The translations under genes and the position numbers were made by a program. 64,000 bases of DNA from Fennellomyces sp. T-0311. Its lineage: Eukaryota; Mucoromycota; Mucoromycetes; Mucorales; Lichtheimiaceae. Shown here in pieces: positions 1 to 12,581 of the stretch (positions within the stretch are counted from its first letter, which is position 1; each line of letters starts with the position of its first letter). The stretch covers positions 186,001 to 250,000 of the forward strand of contig JALLLT010000026.1 in the NCBI GenBank assembly GCA_025266875.1, read 5' to 3'. The notes under the pieces are model-generated. The model did no database searches. It was not told the origin of the DNA and worked only from the letters and a program-made list of their open reading frames with translations.

Positions 1-1146
1 AGATCAGGATCTTAGCGTGCTTGTGGACAACAGCCAATGACCTGGTTAATCTCAACGACAAGGGCAAACACAGAGTCAGGGTACGGTGCAGTTGGCTACT
101 TAGCGCAGAATGTAAGAGAGAAGTACTTACTTATAGTACACAGGTAAGTAAAAGTATTATATATATATATATATATAAATAGCAAGTCTGATCATCCGGG
201 GCAAACCCATCCGCTACGTTTCATGTCACCACTTTCGTGCCCGTTTCCTGCGGCTCGTTAAGAGATGATAGACAGAAAAAGCACATAGATTGTTGGCAAG
301 ATGCAGTGGCTCAATGCCCCAAACACTTCAAAAGTACACGTTAGAAACCCTAGTATGTGCGTTTGTTGATAACAATTTATCATACCAACGGAAACAACTA
401 TATCAAAGAAAATATGAATCAACAAATGCAAGTTCCAGATCAGCATCACTGTCAAGGTGGCTGATGATACGGGCGCGGCCAATGTGATGGTGACAACAAA
501 CGACAATGGCACGGGCACAGACAAGGTCAATTCCAGTGAAGTGGGAGAAATTACATGTCAAGTGAAGCCTGTGCTGTTGCAAAAGTATATGCTTTTATAT
601 AAGCTTGAAATCGTGCAAAAAAATATGCAAGACACGTATCGAAAGCCTTTTCAATCATACTAAGAGGCAATGAATAATGTGGGATGCGGATGAAAACTCT
701 GCTGATAATTTGCCTCTTGCTTTGGTCAGCCATATTTCACATGGAGACGTTCTGATGTTACCCATACACATGACCAAGAAGATACTTTAAGTGATGGCTT
801 ATTATAATTATACAGAGATACTATCTGTTTGTTATTTGTAGCATAAGAACTCAATATTTTTTTATAATGGTCATGACGACATTGTCTTTCGTAATGGCAC
901 TACATATCCGGAAGAATACCAGAACCAGATCGGAGTACATACGATGAAAGTACATTTGTCTTTTTTTTCAACTCGTACAATAATGTGTACAGTACGTATA
1001 GTTTTTAAATTAATAATCCCTCTAAGCAAAGATACATACATCTTTAATTAAAACAAAAAGGTACTGAATACTTGATTGTATACATATTTTCAATACTGAA
1101 ACAAAAGAATACATAGTACAGGTCCCAGCGGTTGGAAAAAAGATGC
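1..1146. other. Intergenic, no intact gene
   Basis: The stretch holds only short open frames. An AT dinucleotide run lies at about 157-177. A coding-like relic at 421-663 is listed separately. The last part is the 3' flank of the aspartic protease that ends at 1147. I see no RNA gene here. Confidence 0.6.
421..663 (+). pseudogene. RPA-like OB-fold fragment, probable relic
   Basis: A frame open from 421 to the stop at 663 reads as a beta-rich segment, with ISITVKVADDTGAANVMV at about 442-495 preceded by a Cys (N-K-C-K). The pattern (hydrophobic strand, D-x-T-G, then a V/F-rich strand) is typical of the C-terminal OB fold of replication factor A large subunits and of related Helitron or host proteins. 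There is no convincing start codon and no matching upstream exon. A second possible piece lies at about 39-110 in another frame. The family assignment rests on this short pattern only, so it could also be a poorly modelled exon of an unknown gene. Confidence 0.3.
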
Positions 1147-2504
1147 TTAATTTCCACCCAATTCGTCGCTGCTCTGGGAGAAAATTGCAGGAGCAACACC
1201 AACTTGATACTGTGCCATATCGTAGACTGTATAGAACGAGCGCAACACCGTTTGTCCAAGGATGTATTGACCAAAGTAAAGGTTAACACTTGCGGATGCT
1301 GGTATTGGTGCCATACCAAAGAAGCATACGGTTGCGAGTTCGGGTATGTCAGCGTCATATGGTATAAGCAACTCACGAAGTGATACGGCCATAATGAGTG
1401 GATCACTTGTTGGTGACTGAAAGTCTGTAACAATAGCGAAGTCGATGGTGTAATTACTCGAAGCTAGCGCACAATCGATGGAGTACATCTCAAATTCCTC
1501 GTCATATAGCTCTTGGGCATCAATTCCAGTGATCGACTCGACAATCAGGTCGGTAACGTTTTTTGGACCGAATGTTAGTGTGGTTCCAGTGTCAAGAATA
1601 AACTTTTCCATAATATCAAAGTCCACATTGAGTCCAGTAGAGGTTTTGATGCCAGCACCGCCCACAGTCCAATATAAATATTCGTCCTGGTATTGTTCAG
1701 GGTCCTCGGTCGGTGGGATGGTGTAATTGACCACAGGTACATATGTCAACGAGCCAGTGTACTTTGATTTGTCGATACCACCAAGCACAATTTCTCCCGA
1801 GTATCCGTACTCGTAAGAACTGTTGAGATAAATGGAGAAAATTGGTTCAGGAATAACCTTGTTGTTCGCGAGATTGAACGCTAAAGGGACGTCCAATTCG
1901 TATCCACGCAATGCGTTCATAGCCGGGAAGCCAAAGCCAATAAAACCATAGGCTTTTTGGCTGACTTCATCGACCACACCAACAGTTTGGTTGAGAACAG
2001 TAATGTTGGCCAGAGTGACGGTTTCCAGATAGTAAGTGCCGTTGACTGCGCCAATACCGTACACAAGCTGGAATGGCACTCCCGTTTCTCGTGCTGAAAT
2101 TGAAGCAGATACATCAAATAGTTCATGTGGGCAGTCGGGTCCGTTACATTCGGTTGAGGACACCCATAACGTAGAACTAAAGTAAACATTATTTGAACGC
2201 TTTCTTTAACAGCTTTGTCACACACATACCTTCCAGTATCCAATGACAAATTAAACTTTTGTGCAGGGGTTCCGATGTCAATTTCAACCAGATACTCGGT
2301 ACCGCGGTTATATAAGCGTTCAATCCCGCGTGTTCCAGCTGAAGAGTTTCCCAATAATGAATGACGCTTCTCCATATAGGATCGCCTGGCTTGAGCTGCA
2401 TGACTGTGTGGATTTCGCACTATAGGAATAGTGATAGGCTCGACTGCAGTGACAACAGCGGAAGCTACTGCAGCCAACAGAAGTCCAATGGCAGATAATA
2501 GCAT
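1147..2504 (-). CDS. Secreted pepsin-like aspartic protease (active type)
   Basis: Two exons, 2504-2230 and 2176-1147, with a 53-nt intron, encode 434 aa. The join creates the motif DTGSSTLWV, so the intron falls inside the first active-site motif. Residues 1 to about 20 are a hydrophobic signal peptide, followed by a basic propeptide with RR and KR pairs. Catalytic D89 (DTGSS) and D287 (LDTGTT) are both present, and a flap Tyr lies near residue 131 (VYGIG). Known role of the A1 family: extracellular or vacuolar endopeptidase at acid pH. There is no GPI signal or transmembrane tail at the C-terminus, so secretion is likely. Several N-x-S/T sites are present. Unlike the four protease-like genes at 30984-40602, both catalytic aspartates are intact. 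Confidence 0.93.
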
Positions 2505-5367
2505 GGTTTCGATCGATGTATGATAATAATTCGATGAACTGAGAAAGGAGAGATGGAAAAACGCGAATAAATACTTACAGCGCGTTTAAGGTTCTGTTAC
2601 CGCGCCAGTCACGAGGACCACCGGCTCTTGTCAAACTTAACGTTTGCCGAAAGTAAAGTTTCCGGATTTACTTTGGGAGTAATGAGTCAAAACTAAAAGT
2701 GACACTTTTCCAGCCCACAGCGAACAAACGGTAGTGCTATGTATGTATCAGATCCGAGCACTTGGTCATCATAATCGATCCACTGAAAAATCTCCTAAGC
2801 TATAATCATATTTATGATCTGTAGTGTTAGTATAACATACGTAGTGAAAGAGGACACGGATCTGTAATCGCGAACAAATGGGCCCGAATCCGGGGTCCCG
2901 ATCTTCTTTCTGTATGTATGTATCACAGGTGCCAAGGAATAGCAGGTATCGTTGTGCCATTCGTCGATATGTTTATAAATATTTTCGGCTTAGAAACGTA
3001 AGGTCCCAGGTTCCTGGTTTTGTTCGATGAACCTAAATCGGCGTACCACATACGCTACAGCGTGGTCGCTCATCGCTTTGATCGTGTCTGTTGCTGCTAC
3101 TCAGTAACGTAATTATTTACATCACCATTAAACCGTGGAAAGAGTGTGGTCAACAAATGCCATGATCTGCTATAAAGCTTTGGCGACCAAATTAATACGA
3201 TAATGGCTATTCTGGTCAAAACCTCCATATCCGGTGTAAAACTAACTTGTTCCCACCCACAAAAAAGGTTTTTGATTGTGCAGTAAAGCTCTAGCGGCTT
3301 CAAAACTTCTGTATATCCGCACGTATTTCCTTTTACATTTGCAGAGGATATATGAGCAGTCGTTCCATCCACAAAGAGAGCTGCTGAGAGCAGCAATTAT
3401 CAGATCATCTTATCCTATTATCATTCATTTTTCTATTTTATACATGTACATGTTGGACACTGATACGTACTCAACATCTAGAAGAATACATTGACTTTTT
3501 CCTTCTTAGAATTTTATGGGCTTATACTTTTAGAATAACTAGAGTCGGCTTATGCTGTGAAACATCTTACAAGATCAAGCTAATGATAACACGCATGCTC
3601 ACCATGTGCACAAGTATAAATCAAAGTTTACACGGAAACCACATTTATCTTTATGCGAATACGTAATATTACCGTGATAGAGTCCAGACTATATACATAT
3701 TGGATATATGTTGCTTTTGCATAATAGAAGAGCTACGCTATACGCAGGCGTTTGTGTATTTAGAAAGGAATATAGCTCTTAATTGTGCGCACAACATATA
3801 AAATGAACCAGGGAGCTATGGATACGTGATTCAAGTTTCTAAAGGATCATAGGATCAATAACAGCATATACTATCACGTTAGTGGATGTTTGTTCAATTA
3901 ATAGCTTGTGTCGAAAATTAAAAGCTGTGGAGAAAAATATTTCGCAATAGTCGACTTTTTTAAAATATAAAGAAATGATTATTGGCGTAGATACTAATGG
4001 CTATCGACTTCGTCAAACTTCTGGTTGTTGTAACCATTAAAAATGCGTCTATTTTATATGTGAGCCATGAATCTCACAGATGATTTTTTTCGCCGTGCAT
4101 CATGAGTCCATCCGTGATGGAAGGGACTGTAGTAAGCTAAGAGATACGTGGCTGTCGGCACACTTCTATGATAGTGACTATGACATTATACCGAATATCA
4201 GGTTTTGTCTGCAACACGGAGTAAATTTACTAAAAAACAAAGTAAGAGATCAATAGCTATATTCATATTAAACGTATGATTAAGGAATACATACAGCGCG
4301 ACATCGTCCGTACACCATGGTGATAAAAAGGCAAATTACATAGAGATACTCGTTTTTTTTTGGGGGGGGGGACCACTGTAGTGTATGAAAAGGAAAGGGA
4401 CGCATACATAGCAAAGTGAATAAAATACGAGAAATACAGCATTAGATACTTTCACGTACGTACTACGGACAGCACAAACATAGATGAAGTGTAAGGTTTC
4501 CAGTCGACATTGAATATTCACTTCTGACGAGTCATAAAGACCTTGATAAAAATGATGAGAAAAAGTCCCATGGCATCAGTCGCTCTTACGACATGATCCA
4601 GAGAGTTATCAGCCAACATGATTAGATACATATATAATGTGTATAATTGTTCTCGATCCTGATTTTAGTATAATACAGATATAGATGATGGTAATGCATC
4701 CGCTTATCCGCGGCTCCTTATCAATGATCACGAGCATTTACATCGCTGCGGAAATCGACTTGCCATAATTAACACATTCCGCATCAATAAGCTTTAACGC
4801 AGGGCTCGTTCAATCTTGTCAACTGCACAGCTGTAAACGTCACCCAAAGAGGATTGCAGTGAAGCGCGAGAAATAGAGGAGTAGTATCTTGTATGAAAAG
4901 TTACCTGCTTTGCATTTTCGAGTAAATTTGAAACCACTATCCGAAGCATATCTTTCGATGCGACAGTCCATTTATCCAAACCCAGCCAACAGCAAGTTAT
5001 CTCATAAACGCTGTGCTCGGATACGCCGAATTGCCGGATATATATGTGCAATAAACGACGACGATAGCAGACATTAGGGTAAACAGAGTGATTTCTGGAA
5101 AATGCCAAGCGTCGCCAAGACAGCGTATCCGCTAAAACCAAGTGACGATAAAATCTGTGCGACGGATTGGGGAAGTAACGTATAATGCACATCATCCAAG
5201 AAGGACAAGATAATTAAGAGTTCATGACGTTATCATCAATATGAATCAATATAAAGGGAGCTAAAGCGGTTAAGTCCAGGGAAAAAGAATAATTCTCATG
5301 AAGCAAACATATGCTGTTCATGGTCAAGCACGCGCGTTGTGAGGGGTTTTTTATATACAGAAAAAAA
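2505..5367. other. Intergenic region, about 2.9 kb
   Basis: The first few hundred bases are the 5' flank of the aspartic protease. The rest is AT-rich with scattered short frames. A homopolymer junction of nine T then ten G lies at 4353-4371. One uninterrupted frame at 4794-5195 is listed separately, and another at 3097-3396 (-) looks weakly coding but matches nothing I recognise. Confidence 0.5.
4794..5195 (-). CDS. Unrecognised ORF, 133 aa, doubtful
   Basis: A single open frame of 133 codons on the minus strand with no introns. Its C-terminal half (around LDKWTVASKDMLRIVVSN) looks protein-like and the N-terminal half is Arg-rich. I recognise no domain, signal peptide or clear promoter, and nearby potential splice sites do not extend it. 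It may be a chance ORF or the last exon of a decayed gene. Confidence 0.2.
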   Translation of the reverse strand: MMCIIRYFPNPSHRFYRHLVLADTLSWRRLAFSRNHSVYPNVCYRRRLLHIYIRQFGVSEHSVYEITCCWLGLDKWTVASKDMLRIVVSNLLENAKQVTFHTRYYSSISRASLQSSLGDVYSCAVDKIERALR

Positions 5368-7184
5368 TTACATGTTTCCTTTCTTATTGTAGTGCATGGT
5401 ATACTTGTTTTCTGGTTGCTGATGAGTGATCATACCGGACATTGCGGCCTGATCGGCGGTTAAGCAGGCGGTGAGCATTTCCTCAGCACCAACGAAAGCC
5501 TCTGTAGCCGTTTGAATAAAGTCCTTATTTTTGAAAGGCTGCTGTGATTCCAACAACCTGCCAAAGTCGGAAACTTTCTGCCGCAGCGCGTCAAACTGTT
5601 TGTCGATCTGTTTTGCGCGTTGCTGCATTAGCCGCTTCTGCTGTTGCTGTTGCTGGGCAGCCGCTGCAGCTGCGGCCGTTGGTTGCTGTTGTTGTTGTGA
5701 TGAACTGTTGTGGTAATGGTGATGATGATGCGGAACAAACGGTGGATGGGAATGCTTGTGTATTAACGTCACATGTGCTGTCTTTTTGGTCAAATCAATG
5801 ATGATCGTCAATGCGCCTGCGCAGTCGTATCGGTTCGTGGCCTTTGGATGGTCGCTTGCCTTGCGCGGTTTGGCTGTGTCGGCGCGCTGCGAGCAATAAT
5901 ACCGTAAGGTCGAGAGCGTATCCGGCGTCTTGATGGATCGTCGTTGATCTTTCAAGCTACATGAACCCCTGGATCAGTGATTTGCAAATTAAAAAATAGG
6001 CCGTCGCAGCCTTTTTACCTAAAGTTAAACTTTGTTCCCGTCAAGACATGCTCGCACACACCGCGGCCCAGTTGCGAAAACCCGGCTCCTTCACCCATAC
6101 GTTGGATCAACGGCATGATATCCACGTCATAATGCTTCCGATCAAATTCCGTCTCTTGCTGCAGTGCATGTACAAATCCCTCGAGTGACAGCACCTCCTG
6201 TTTGACCTGCTGCTGCTGCTTTGGCGATATTCGGCCATTGACGGCTGGACCCCCGTTCCCAGCGTTACCGTTCATCATTGGCGGCGGTTGTGATGGGGGT
6301 TGCGACACTGCGGCTGCTGCTGCTGCGGCCGCAGCCATGCTTGTAGCAACAGTAGTGGCGACTGGAGAGACAGTTGTTGCGCCCGGAGGTATGGACGGTG
6401 GCGGTATTGGCGATTGAGAGGGCCGTTCTGGGGGCGGAGGTGGGGGCTGGTAAGGTGGAAGATGAAGATGCTGTGGCTGTGGCTGCTGCTGAGGAGGCAT
6501 AGGCAGCGACGGCAAGGAAGGCTGCATTACTTGGGCCTGCACGTGAGATTGCAATTGAGACTGGGTGCGCAGGGGCGATGCCGAGAAGTTAGGCGGGGAC
6601 GTCTTGACTTGGATGGATGGCGAGCCGGCGTTGGGAGGAGTGTGCAGAAACCTTGACGTTAATTGCTGTTGCTGCTGTTGTTGCTGCTGCTGTTGTTGAT
6701 GCTGGTGCTGTGAGTAGCGTGCGTGTTTGAATGCCCGCTCCTGTTCTTCGTACATCTGTTTGCGTTTCTGCAGCTGCTGGGTAGGTGCTCGACACAGGAT
6801 GCACACGTTGTACTTGATACCGCGTTCGTCTGTAAAGTAAGTGGCATGGCGGAACACATTGCAGTTATCGCAATACATGCTGTCGATAGTCATTCCTCTG
6901 CGCTGGCTGTTGTTGCTTGCGGTCGAAGCGTTACTGGAAGTACTGCTGCTTGTGTTGTTGCCAGCTACGGCCGCGGCTGCGGCGGCGGCCGCGGCGGCAT
7001 GGTGATGGCTGTTGCTATAGGCTGACGTGCTAGTGGGGGTGGAAACACTTGTCATAACTGCTTGCTGCTGGTGTTGAACAAACTGCTGATGTTGGTTGAG
7101 CATGGATTGACGATGGGCACGCATTGCATCGGGCGAAATGGGCGAGTACCCATGCGTTTGAAACGCACGATTGCCATGTGACAT
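5368..7184 (-). CDS. Low-complexity zinc-finger regulator with FAR1/WRKY-GCM1-like C-terminus
   Basis: Two exons, 7184-6019 and 5968-5368, with a 50-nt intron, encode 588 aa. I chose the ATG at 7184 because the frame upstream looks like 5' UTR and holds a possible acceptor just before it. Order: His/Gln-rich start; poly-Ala (about 63-72); a C-x2-C ... C-x2-C finger (C105, C108, C128, C131); poly-Gln; Pro-rich segment; second poly-Ala; a conserved-looking segment; then C414, C438, H459 and H463 spaced like the zinc cluster of FAR1/WRKY-GCM1 DNA-binding domains. After that come more Gln/Ala/His runs and a coiled-coil-like helix. A nuclear transcriptional regulator is inferred. The class of the second cluster is my reading of residue spacing and needs a profile search. 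Confidence 0.75.
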
Positions 7185-8269
7185 TTGAATGGCGCAATCT
7201 GTTGGTTGGAGAAAAATAACAATTGGTTTTTCTGATTTTGCCCCTAATGAAGATCTCGAAAGGAGAGAAGAAAAAAAAAGTTGGGGGACTGGTCGCGGCA
7301 ACTGGCAAAGGAAAAACTTTACACGCTCCTGCTGATTGGTTGTGTTTCGTACCATGACGTAACCAGTGGCACATCACCACACTTGTTTTCTGGTTGCAAA
7401 GACGCAATCGCCTTCCAACACTGTCAGGCCTCGCTTTCCCTGCCAGCAATTATGTAATCAGTTTTCAAAGGTCCCTTTCTGCCCTTTCCCGACCTTCGTA
7501 CACCTCCAATCCGGCGGCCAAGACGCTCAAAGTCCATGTTGACTTCCTGGCTGTTTTTGCAGCTTCGAGAAGTCTTGAGCACTTGCCTGATTTAGTTGCC
7601 AGCAAGTCGTTGCTATGGTTTTTATTGTTCATGCGAGGCTGGTTTATCAACTGTAAGCTGAAGAACGCGACGTATTACAAAACGTTGTTGCAAAGAGGAA
7701 GCGCTACCGATTTGTTGGAACTCGACACAGTGTATATGAAATAAGGAAACCATCCACTGGTCAGCTGGATACAGTACCTGGTAATCCAACTGCTTGCTGC
7801 CAATTCATTAGATTGCACAGTGTATGAACCACCCAGAAAAATAGCACGAACGAAAAAGGAAGGTGGGGACATGGGGGGTCCGGAAGCACAATGATCCAGA
7901 AAAGCAGCGGAGACAGGCAGGAAAAGCCAACGCCGTTCCCAAGGACTGTTGCTCAGCAACTGATAGCAAACTCTATCACCATCGCATCGGAGCGCACGTT
8001 GGAAAAGGGGTCAATCCACGGCGACCATGCGGAGGAAACAAGCATGCAAACACCTTGTTGCGCTTGAGAGATGTCAGTGGTAGGTCGCACACAAAAGTAG
8101 TCATGTAAAGCTCGTGGTGGATGGCCATCAATCAGTGGTTGCACACGGTTTAGGTTGATAAATAAATATGGGATGCTCTATTGCGATCGATATGAGTAGT
8201 AATAAATTAATTACGTGGCTGAAGATTGCTGGACAGCACACGGATGCAAAGAGAGATGTATATTTTCTT
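7185..8269. other. Intergenic: upstream of the zinc-finger gene, 3' of CMR1
   Basis: No convincing gene. The open frame at 7394-7744 (+) has no recognisable domain and overlaps the likely promoter and 5' UTR of the minus-strand regulator. A possible 5' UTR acceptor (AACCAACAG on the minus strand) lies just upstream of its start codon. Confidence 0.5.
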
Positions 8270-9902
8270 TCACGAATAGCAAACCATCCGTCCACTGCCA
8301 TTTCCGGTTACCACGACCATGTTCTCCGTCGCAGGATGAAATTGTGCCACCGCCTGGATCGCAGTGATGCGGTCTTCATCATACAGCTGGGCGATTTCTC
8401 CTCCTGTCTCTCCCGAAAAGATATCCACGGGATGCTTCATATTGCCGATCAAGAAATGCTGATGGTCCTTGGCGCCTTGGTTCCATCGTGCTCGGAAATT
8501 GGTCACCCATCTACCGCATCGTGCTCAATCCCCATATTCAACCCAATGACGTGTGTGCGTGCTTACCTGCCAGTATGATTGTTGTGGCGAATAGCGGATT
8601 GCAGCTTCATCTTGTCTGCATCAAAGTCGAACAAGCGGATATAGTCGTCGTACGATGCGGTCACCAGTTTGTCACCCCTGGGAGACCAGAATGCGCTGGT
8701 GACCGAGTAGCCATGGCTGAATTCGTGGATCTCTTTGGACATGGACCGGATATCCCACACCGACACAGTGCGATCGTTGCTAGCGACGGCCAGCAGGTTC
8801 TGATGCATAGGATTCAAGTGGACACATCCGATCTTTTTGTCGCGCAACTGATGAAGATCTAGTTCCTCCGAGCCATCTTTAATTCTGAGATCTCGCAATC
8901 CAACTTGGCCTTCAGATGTTGAAAACCAGATCTATGGTAACACATTGGTCACACATCCACGCATCACTCTACACCCCTTACGCTGTGCCCGTCCTGACTC
9001 ATATCGAAGCTGGTGTATGGTATGCTCTCGCCACTCATGGACACCAGTCCAAAGTTTGCGCTCTTCATGTCAAAGTACCTCAGTGTGCCGTCGTAGGACG
9101 ACGTGTACAACTTGTCGCTGTTGGTTGGATCAAACATCAAATTGGTGATGCCGCGAGTGTGTGGCCGGTAGGTGTACACGACAGGCTCCTCTTCCTCATC
9201 ATCCTCATCCTTCTTGACTCCGTTGACATCCCAAAATCCCAATGAGCCAGAGACGTCTGCCGCACATGCCAAAATCTTTCCACTGGACGGATGAAATCTA
9301 CCACAACCGCCATTCAGCCCCTCTCATGCCTTTTTTCCAATCAACAGAAATGAACCTACACACAGCCGTTGATGCGATCGGGCGTTACTTTGACGGTGGC
9401 CCAAGAGTGCCGCACTTGCAATTTGGACGCTTCTTCGCGTAATCGTTCTTGCGCATCCTGGTCTTCCTTTTTCACCGGCTTTGTATCTTCAGGCTCGAGG
9501 TTGGGGAATCGACGCACATCTTCCAATATTTGAAGGAATTCTTTCTGTTGCGCGTCTTCCAGCTTATCGACGCGTTTGGCCTCTTCTTTCTTCTTTGGAT
9601 CTAGATCTGGTGTGCTGCGATCCGGCGCATTTTCCGCAGCAATTCCACGAATGCGCGCAGACACACGCGTTGGTGCTTGTTTTTCCTTGTGCTGTTTCTT
9701 TGGGGTGTGTTTCTTGATGGTCGAAGGCGAGGCCGATCGTTTTCGTTCAAGGTTGAGACGAGGAATCTGAAGTTGTTGCAGTAGCTCATTGTTGCGTCTA
9801 AGGATTGCATGGTGAGAAGAATGGAGTTAGATGAATCAGAGATGGCAACGGCATTTACTGGATATTCTCCAAGCGTTGCTTTTCATATTCTGAAAGTGGC
9901 AT
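8270..9902 (-). CDS. DNA damage-binding WD40 protein Cmr1/WDR76
   Basis: Five exons (9902-9859, 9797-9360, 9297-8982, 8931-8567, 8510-8270; introns 50-62 nt) encode 467 aa. The protein starts MPLSEYEKQRLENIQ, a hallmark N-terminus of Cmr1. A charged linker follows, then WD repeats with GFWDVNG, TLRYFDMKS, VSVWDIRS and IRLFDFDAD blades, the HTRGIT and QVGLRDLR segments, and a C-terminal blade. In yeast Cmr1 is a nuclear chromatin protein linked to replication stress and DNA-damage foci, and WDR76 is the animal counterpart. Length fits the family. Every splice junction restores family sequence, so the model is firm. Confidence 0.95.
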
Positions 9903-12581
9903 AATGTCGCGCTACAACTTTTTTAAAGGAAAACACGAAAAAGATTGAACGGGTTTGTTTCTCAGCGCGCATAAAGCGCGTCCGGTGTCTATCCTTACGA
10001 ACAATCCCTACTCTAGGGTACATCAGCTCTCCAAAAGACTACAGTTACAGATAAAGGCATGCGGCGGTTCTTGATCATGACAAATGCGTTCAGAAAGTCC
10101 AGAGCGGTTATACGACCACGCTTCACTACGTAGGCGCGTGGACCATGATTAATCTTTTGTAAAACGAACAAGAACATAATTACGATTCGACGCGTGTTCA
10201 GCAGAAATAGCACATTTCTTAATCTTACCGTTGACTTGGAACGGGAATATGGCTCTCGTGTTCAATATTAAATAAAGACCAACGCTTACTACGTATGCCT
10301 ATGCAAAGTGAGTGCATAATCGCCAGAATTCATCCAGCCAGGGGCTATACAGCTGCCTAGTTGAATTTATTTGGAAGACTTATTGACCTGCTCCTATAAC
10401 AGCAAGGGGTTAAACCGACTATTCCTACGCGTTTTAAAAAATGCTTTATAGGTGCGAGAAGTCATTCAAGTCAAACAAATCCATCGCACTTTGCCTGCCA
10501 AACAATGAGAGTTTCACTAAGAAAATGGCAGACGCTGCTGGCGTTTCTGTGCATGATTGAAGTGATCGATTACTTGTGGAATCTTCTGGTTAAGTGATTA
10601 CAGTATCTAGGTTTGATTGACTACTTATACTTTGTACAGAGAAACTGAAACTGGGTACACAACCGGCGATACTTTCAAGCTTATTGAATGCGGTATCCAG
10701 TGTTTAAAAATGGATATGGCAGGACATGAACTTGCGTCGTTCAACACTTACAAAAAACGCAAGTTATTGTGTCTTCGTTACATTGGCGATGAGCCCCCCT
10801 CCTTTCCGTCTTCTGTGAAGCAAAGAACGATGAGCGTTTCTTTTGAAGCCCTTGGGAGTCATTCCTCCACGACGGTTCGAACGCAGGCACTAGATAAAGC
10901 TCTTTAAACTTCTAATAAGGATGAAAGTAGTATAAGATGAACATCAACTGAAATGACACTGATCTAATTACTGCTCTGTTACGTTTAAGGGCTGCTCAAA
11001 GGACAAGAAGCATCGTCAGAAAAGATCCTGGATGAGCATCCATTAGAGGCAATCAGCAATGACAAAACCGTAAGGGATTTGCTGTGCAGTAATGGTACTG
11101 GGTGTGCTTAAATGGTTATTTGTTTAACTGTGCTGCTATTCCATGTACAAGAAGTATACCGTTGTTCTGGGTTAGTATATCGCTTAAACATTTGCATGAG
11201 CAAAAATAAAAGAAATTGAAAGCATTCAGTTATATTATCGTTTAATACCTGCTTTCTTTGCACAGCTGGTATTTTTTTTTCAATATATTACATTTGTACC
11301 GCAAGGAAGTGACCATGTACCTGTAGGAGCAAGTCAATAAGTCGTCCAAGCAAAATTCATGATTCTTCAACTATAGCAGCTTTTGGTAGCATTGTTTTAA
11401 TAGTCAAAAGAAGCAACTACGTTGGTAACATCAACAGCTTTTTGTATCGGATGCAAAGAAGTTGTTTGCTGATCACGACTGTCATAAGGAAAGAATATAG
11501 CGAAATTAGTACTACCGTTAATGTTCGTGGCACATGTAAATCTGAGAATATTGTAGCACCAAACCCCGTACCGTCCTGCAAGTTTTTTTTTTTTCAGAGA
11601 CATTCGAGTGCATCTGGAATAAAAAGGTTGCCAATAAGAGAAGGGAACCAAGAAACACAAACACGACTTCAGATGATTCTTTGGCAAAAAAAAGTTTCTT
11701 ATCCTAAATTTCTTGCACTAACTACTTATATTGGTGGCATGGAGATAAAGACAAGAAAGGAAAAAGAGGCCCCGTTTGTTTGGACCCAGAGATCTGGCAG
11801 CGACCCATTCCATGATTCGTATGCAGGTTGCTGTTATTGTCGTCGTGGAAATGCGCATGACAGCTGACGCTTCAAGAAGATGCACACATATTGACCCGCA
11901 ATTATGTAATTACGTATCTACAGGCCGAGAAAAATGGTGGTCTAGTCCCCGTGATTTGTTGACAACCATCGACATCGGCCTTACATATGTCCGACTGTTT
12001 TTTGCTGGTTTCCCGATATAAACAAGTAGGCTTCACTTGTCTTGTTTTGTGCGTATGTTTTTGTTCTCTCTTTGTCTGCTCTTGGCGTTGTGTCACTGAG
12101 AAAAAAACGTTCTGGGCTCAAGACCGTTGTGGTGCGTCCCATTTTCTTAGTTTCCATGGAAGATTACTGTTTGCCTTGGTAATGAAGTTAATGTCATTTG
12201 ACAATGAATGAACTCCTGAGGAGTTCGGTATATACTCAGATATTGAACGAAACGCTCACTATCTTTCACTTCATGTGGTTTGGGATGTTCCACGACGCGA
12301 TATGCAAACACGTTTTGGAGCAAAAATGTCAATCGCACTAAGGCCCAGGAAGGAAATGCAAAATGTTACGAAATAAAGTAGGATGTCCTATCGCTCTTTT
12401 TTTTTTGGTCACCAACCCCGCCTATCTATCCCGTCGATCTTGCATTGGCTCATTGACGGACCTTGGCGGTAAAAATTTATTATTTTATGTATTGGCCCAG
12501 CCCTTTCTTTTTCCTTTTTCTCTTTCATCCTGCATATACACACAGATTGTCTCTCTCTTTTTTTTCATATATAACGAAGAT
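9903..12581. other. Intergenic, about 2.7 kb, possible decayed coding pieces
   Basis: The start is the 5' flank of CMR1. A 96-codon frame at 10617-10907 (+) and a coding-like stretch near 10990-11110 (+), which reads GLLKGQEASSEKILDEHPLE and then stops, may be pieces of one eroded gene; I do not recognise a family. From about 11400 to 12580 there are homopolymer runs and pyrimidine-rich tracts, the last of which (about 12500-12570) immediately precedes the start codon at 12582 and looks like that gene's promoter and 5' UTR. Confidence 0.4.

Noticed and set aside
7394..7744. 116-codon plus-strand ORF upstream of the zinc-finger regulator
   Set aside because: No domain, no splice extension, and it lies over the likely promoter and 5' UTR of the minus-strand gene.
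10870..10890. GGTTCGAAC as a possible tRNA T-loop
   Set aside because: No acceptor stem, D-arm or anticodon arm can be formed around it.
10617..10907. 96-codon ORF as a gene
   Set aside because: No recognisable domain and no clear splice partners; kept only as a possible decayed piece.
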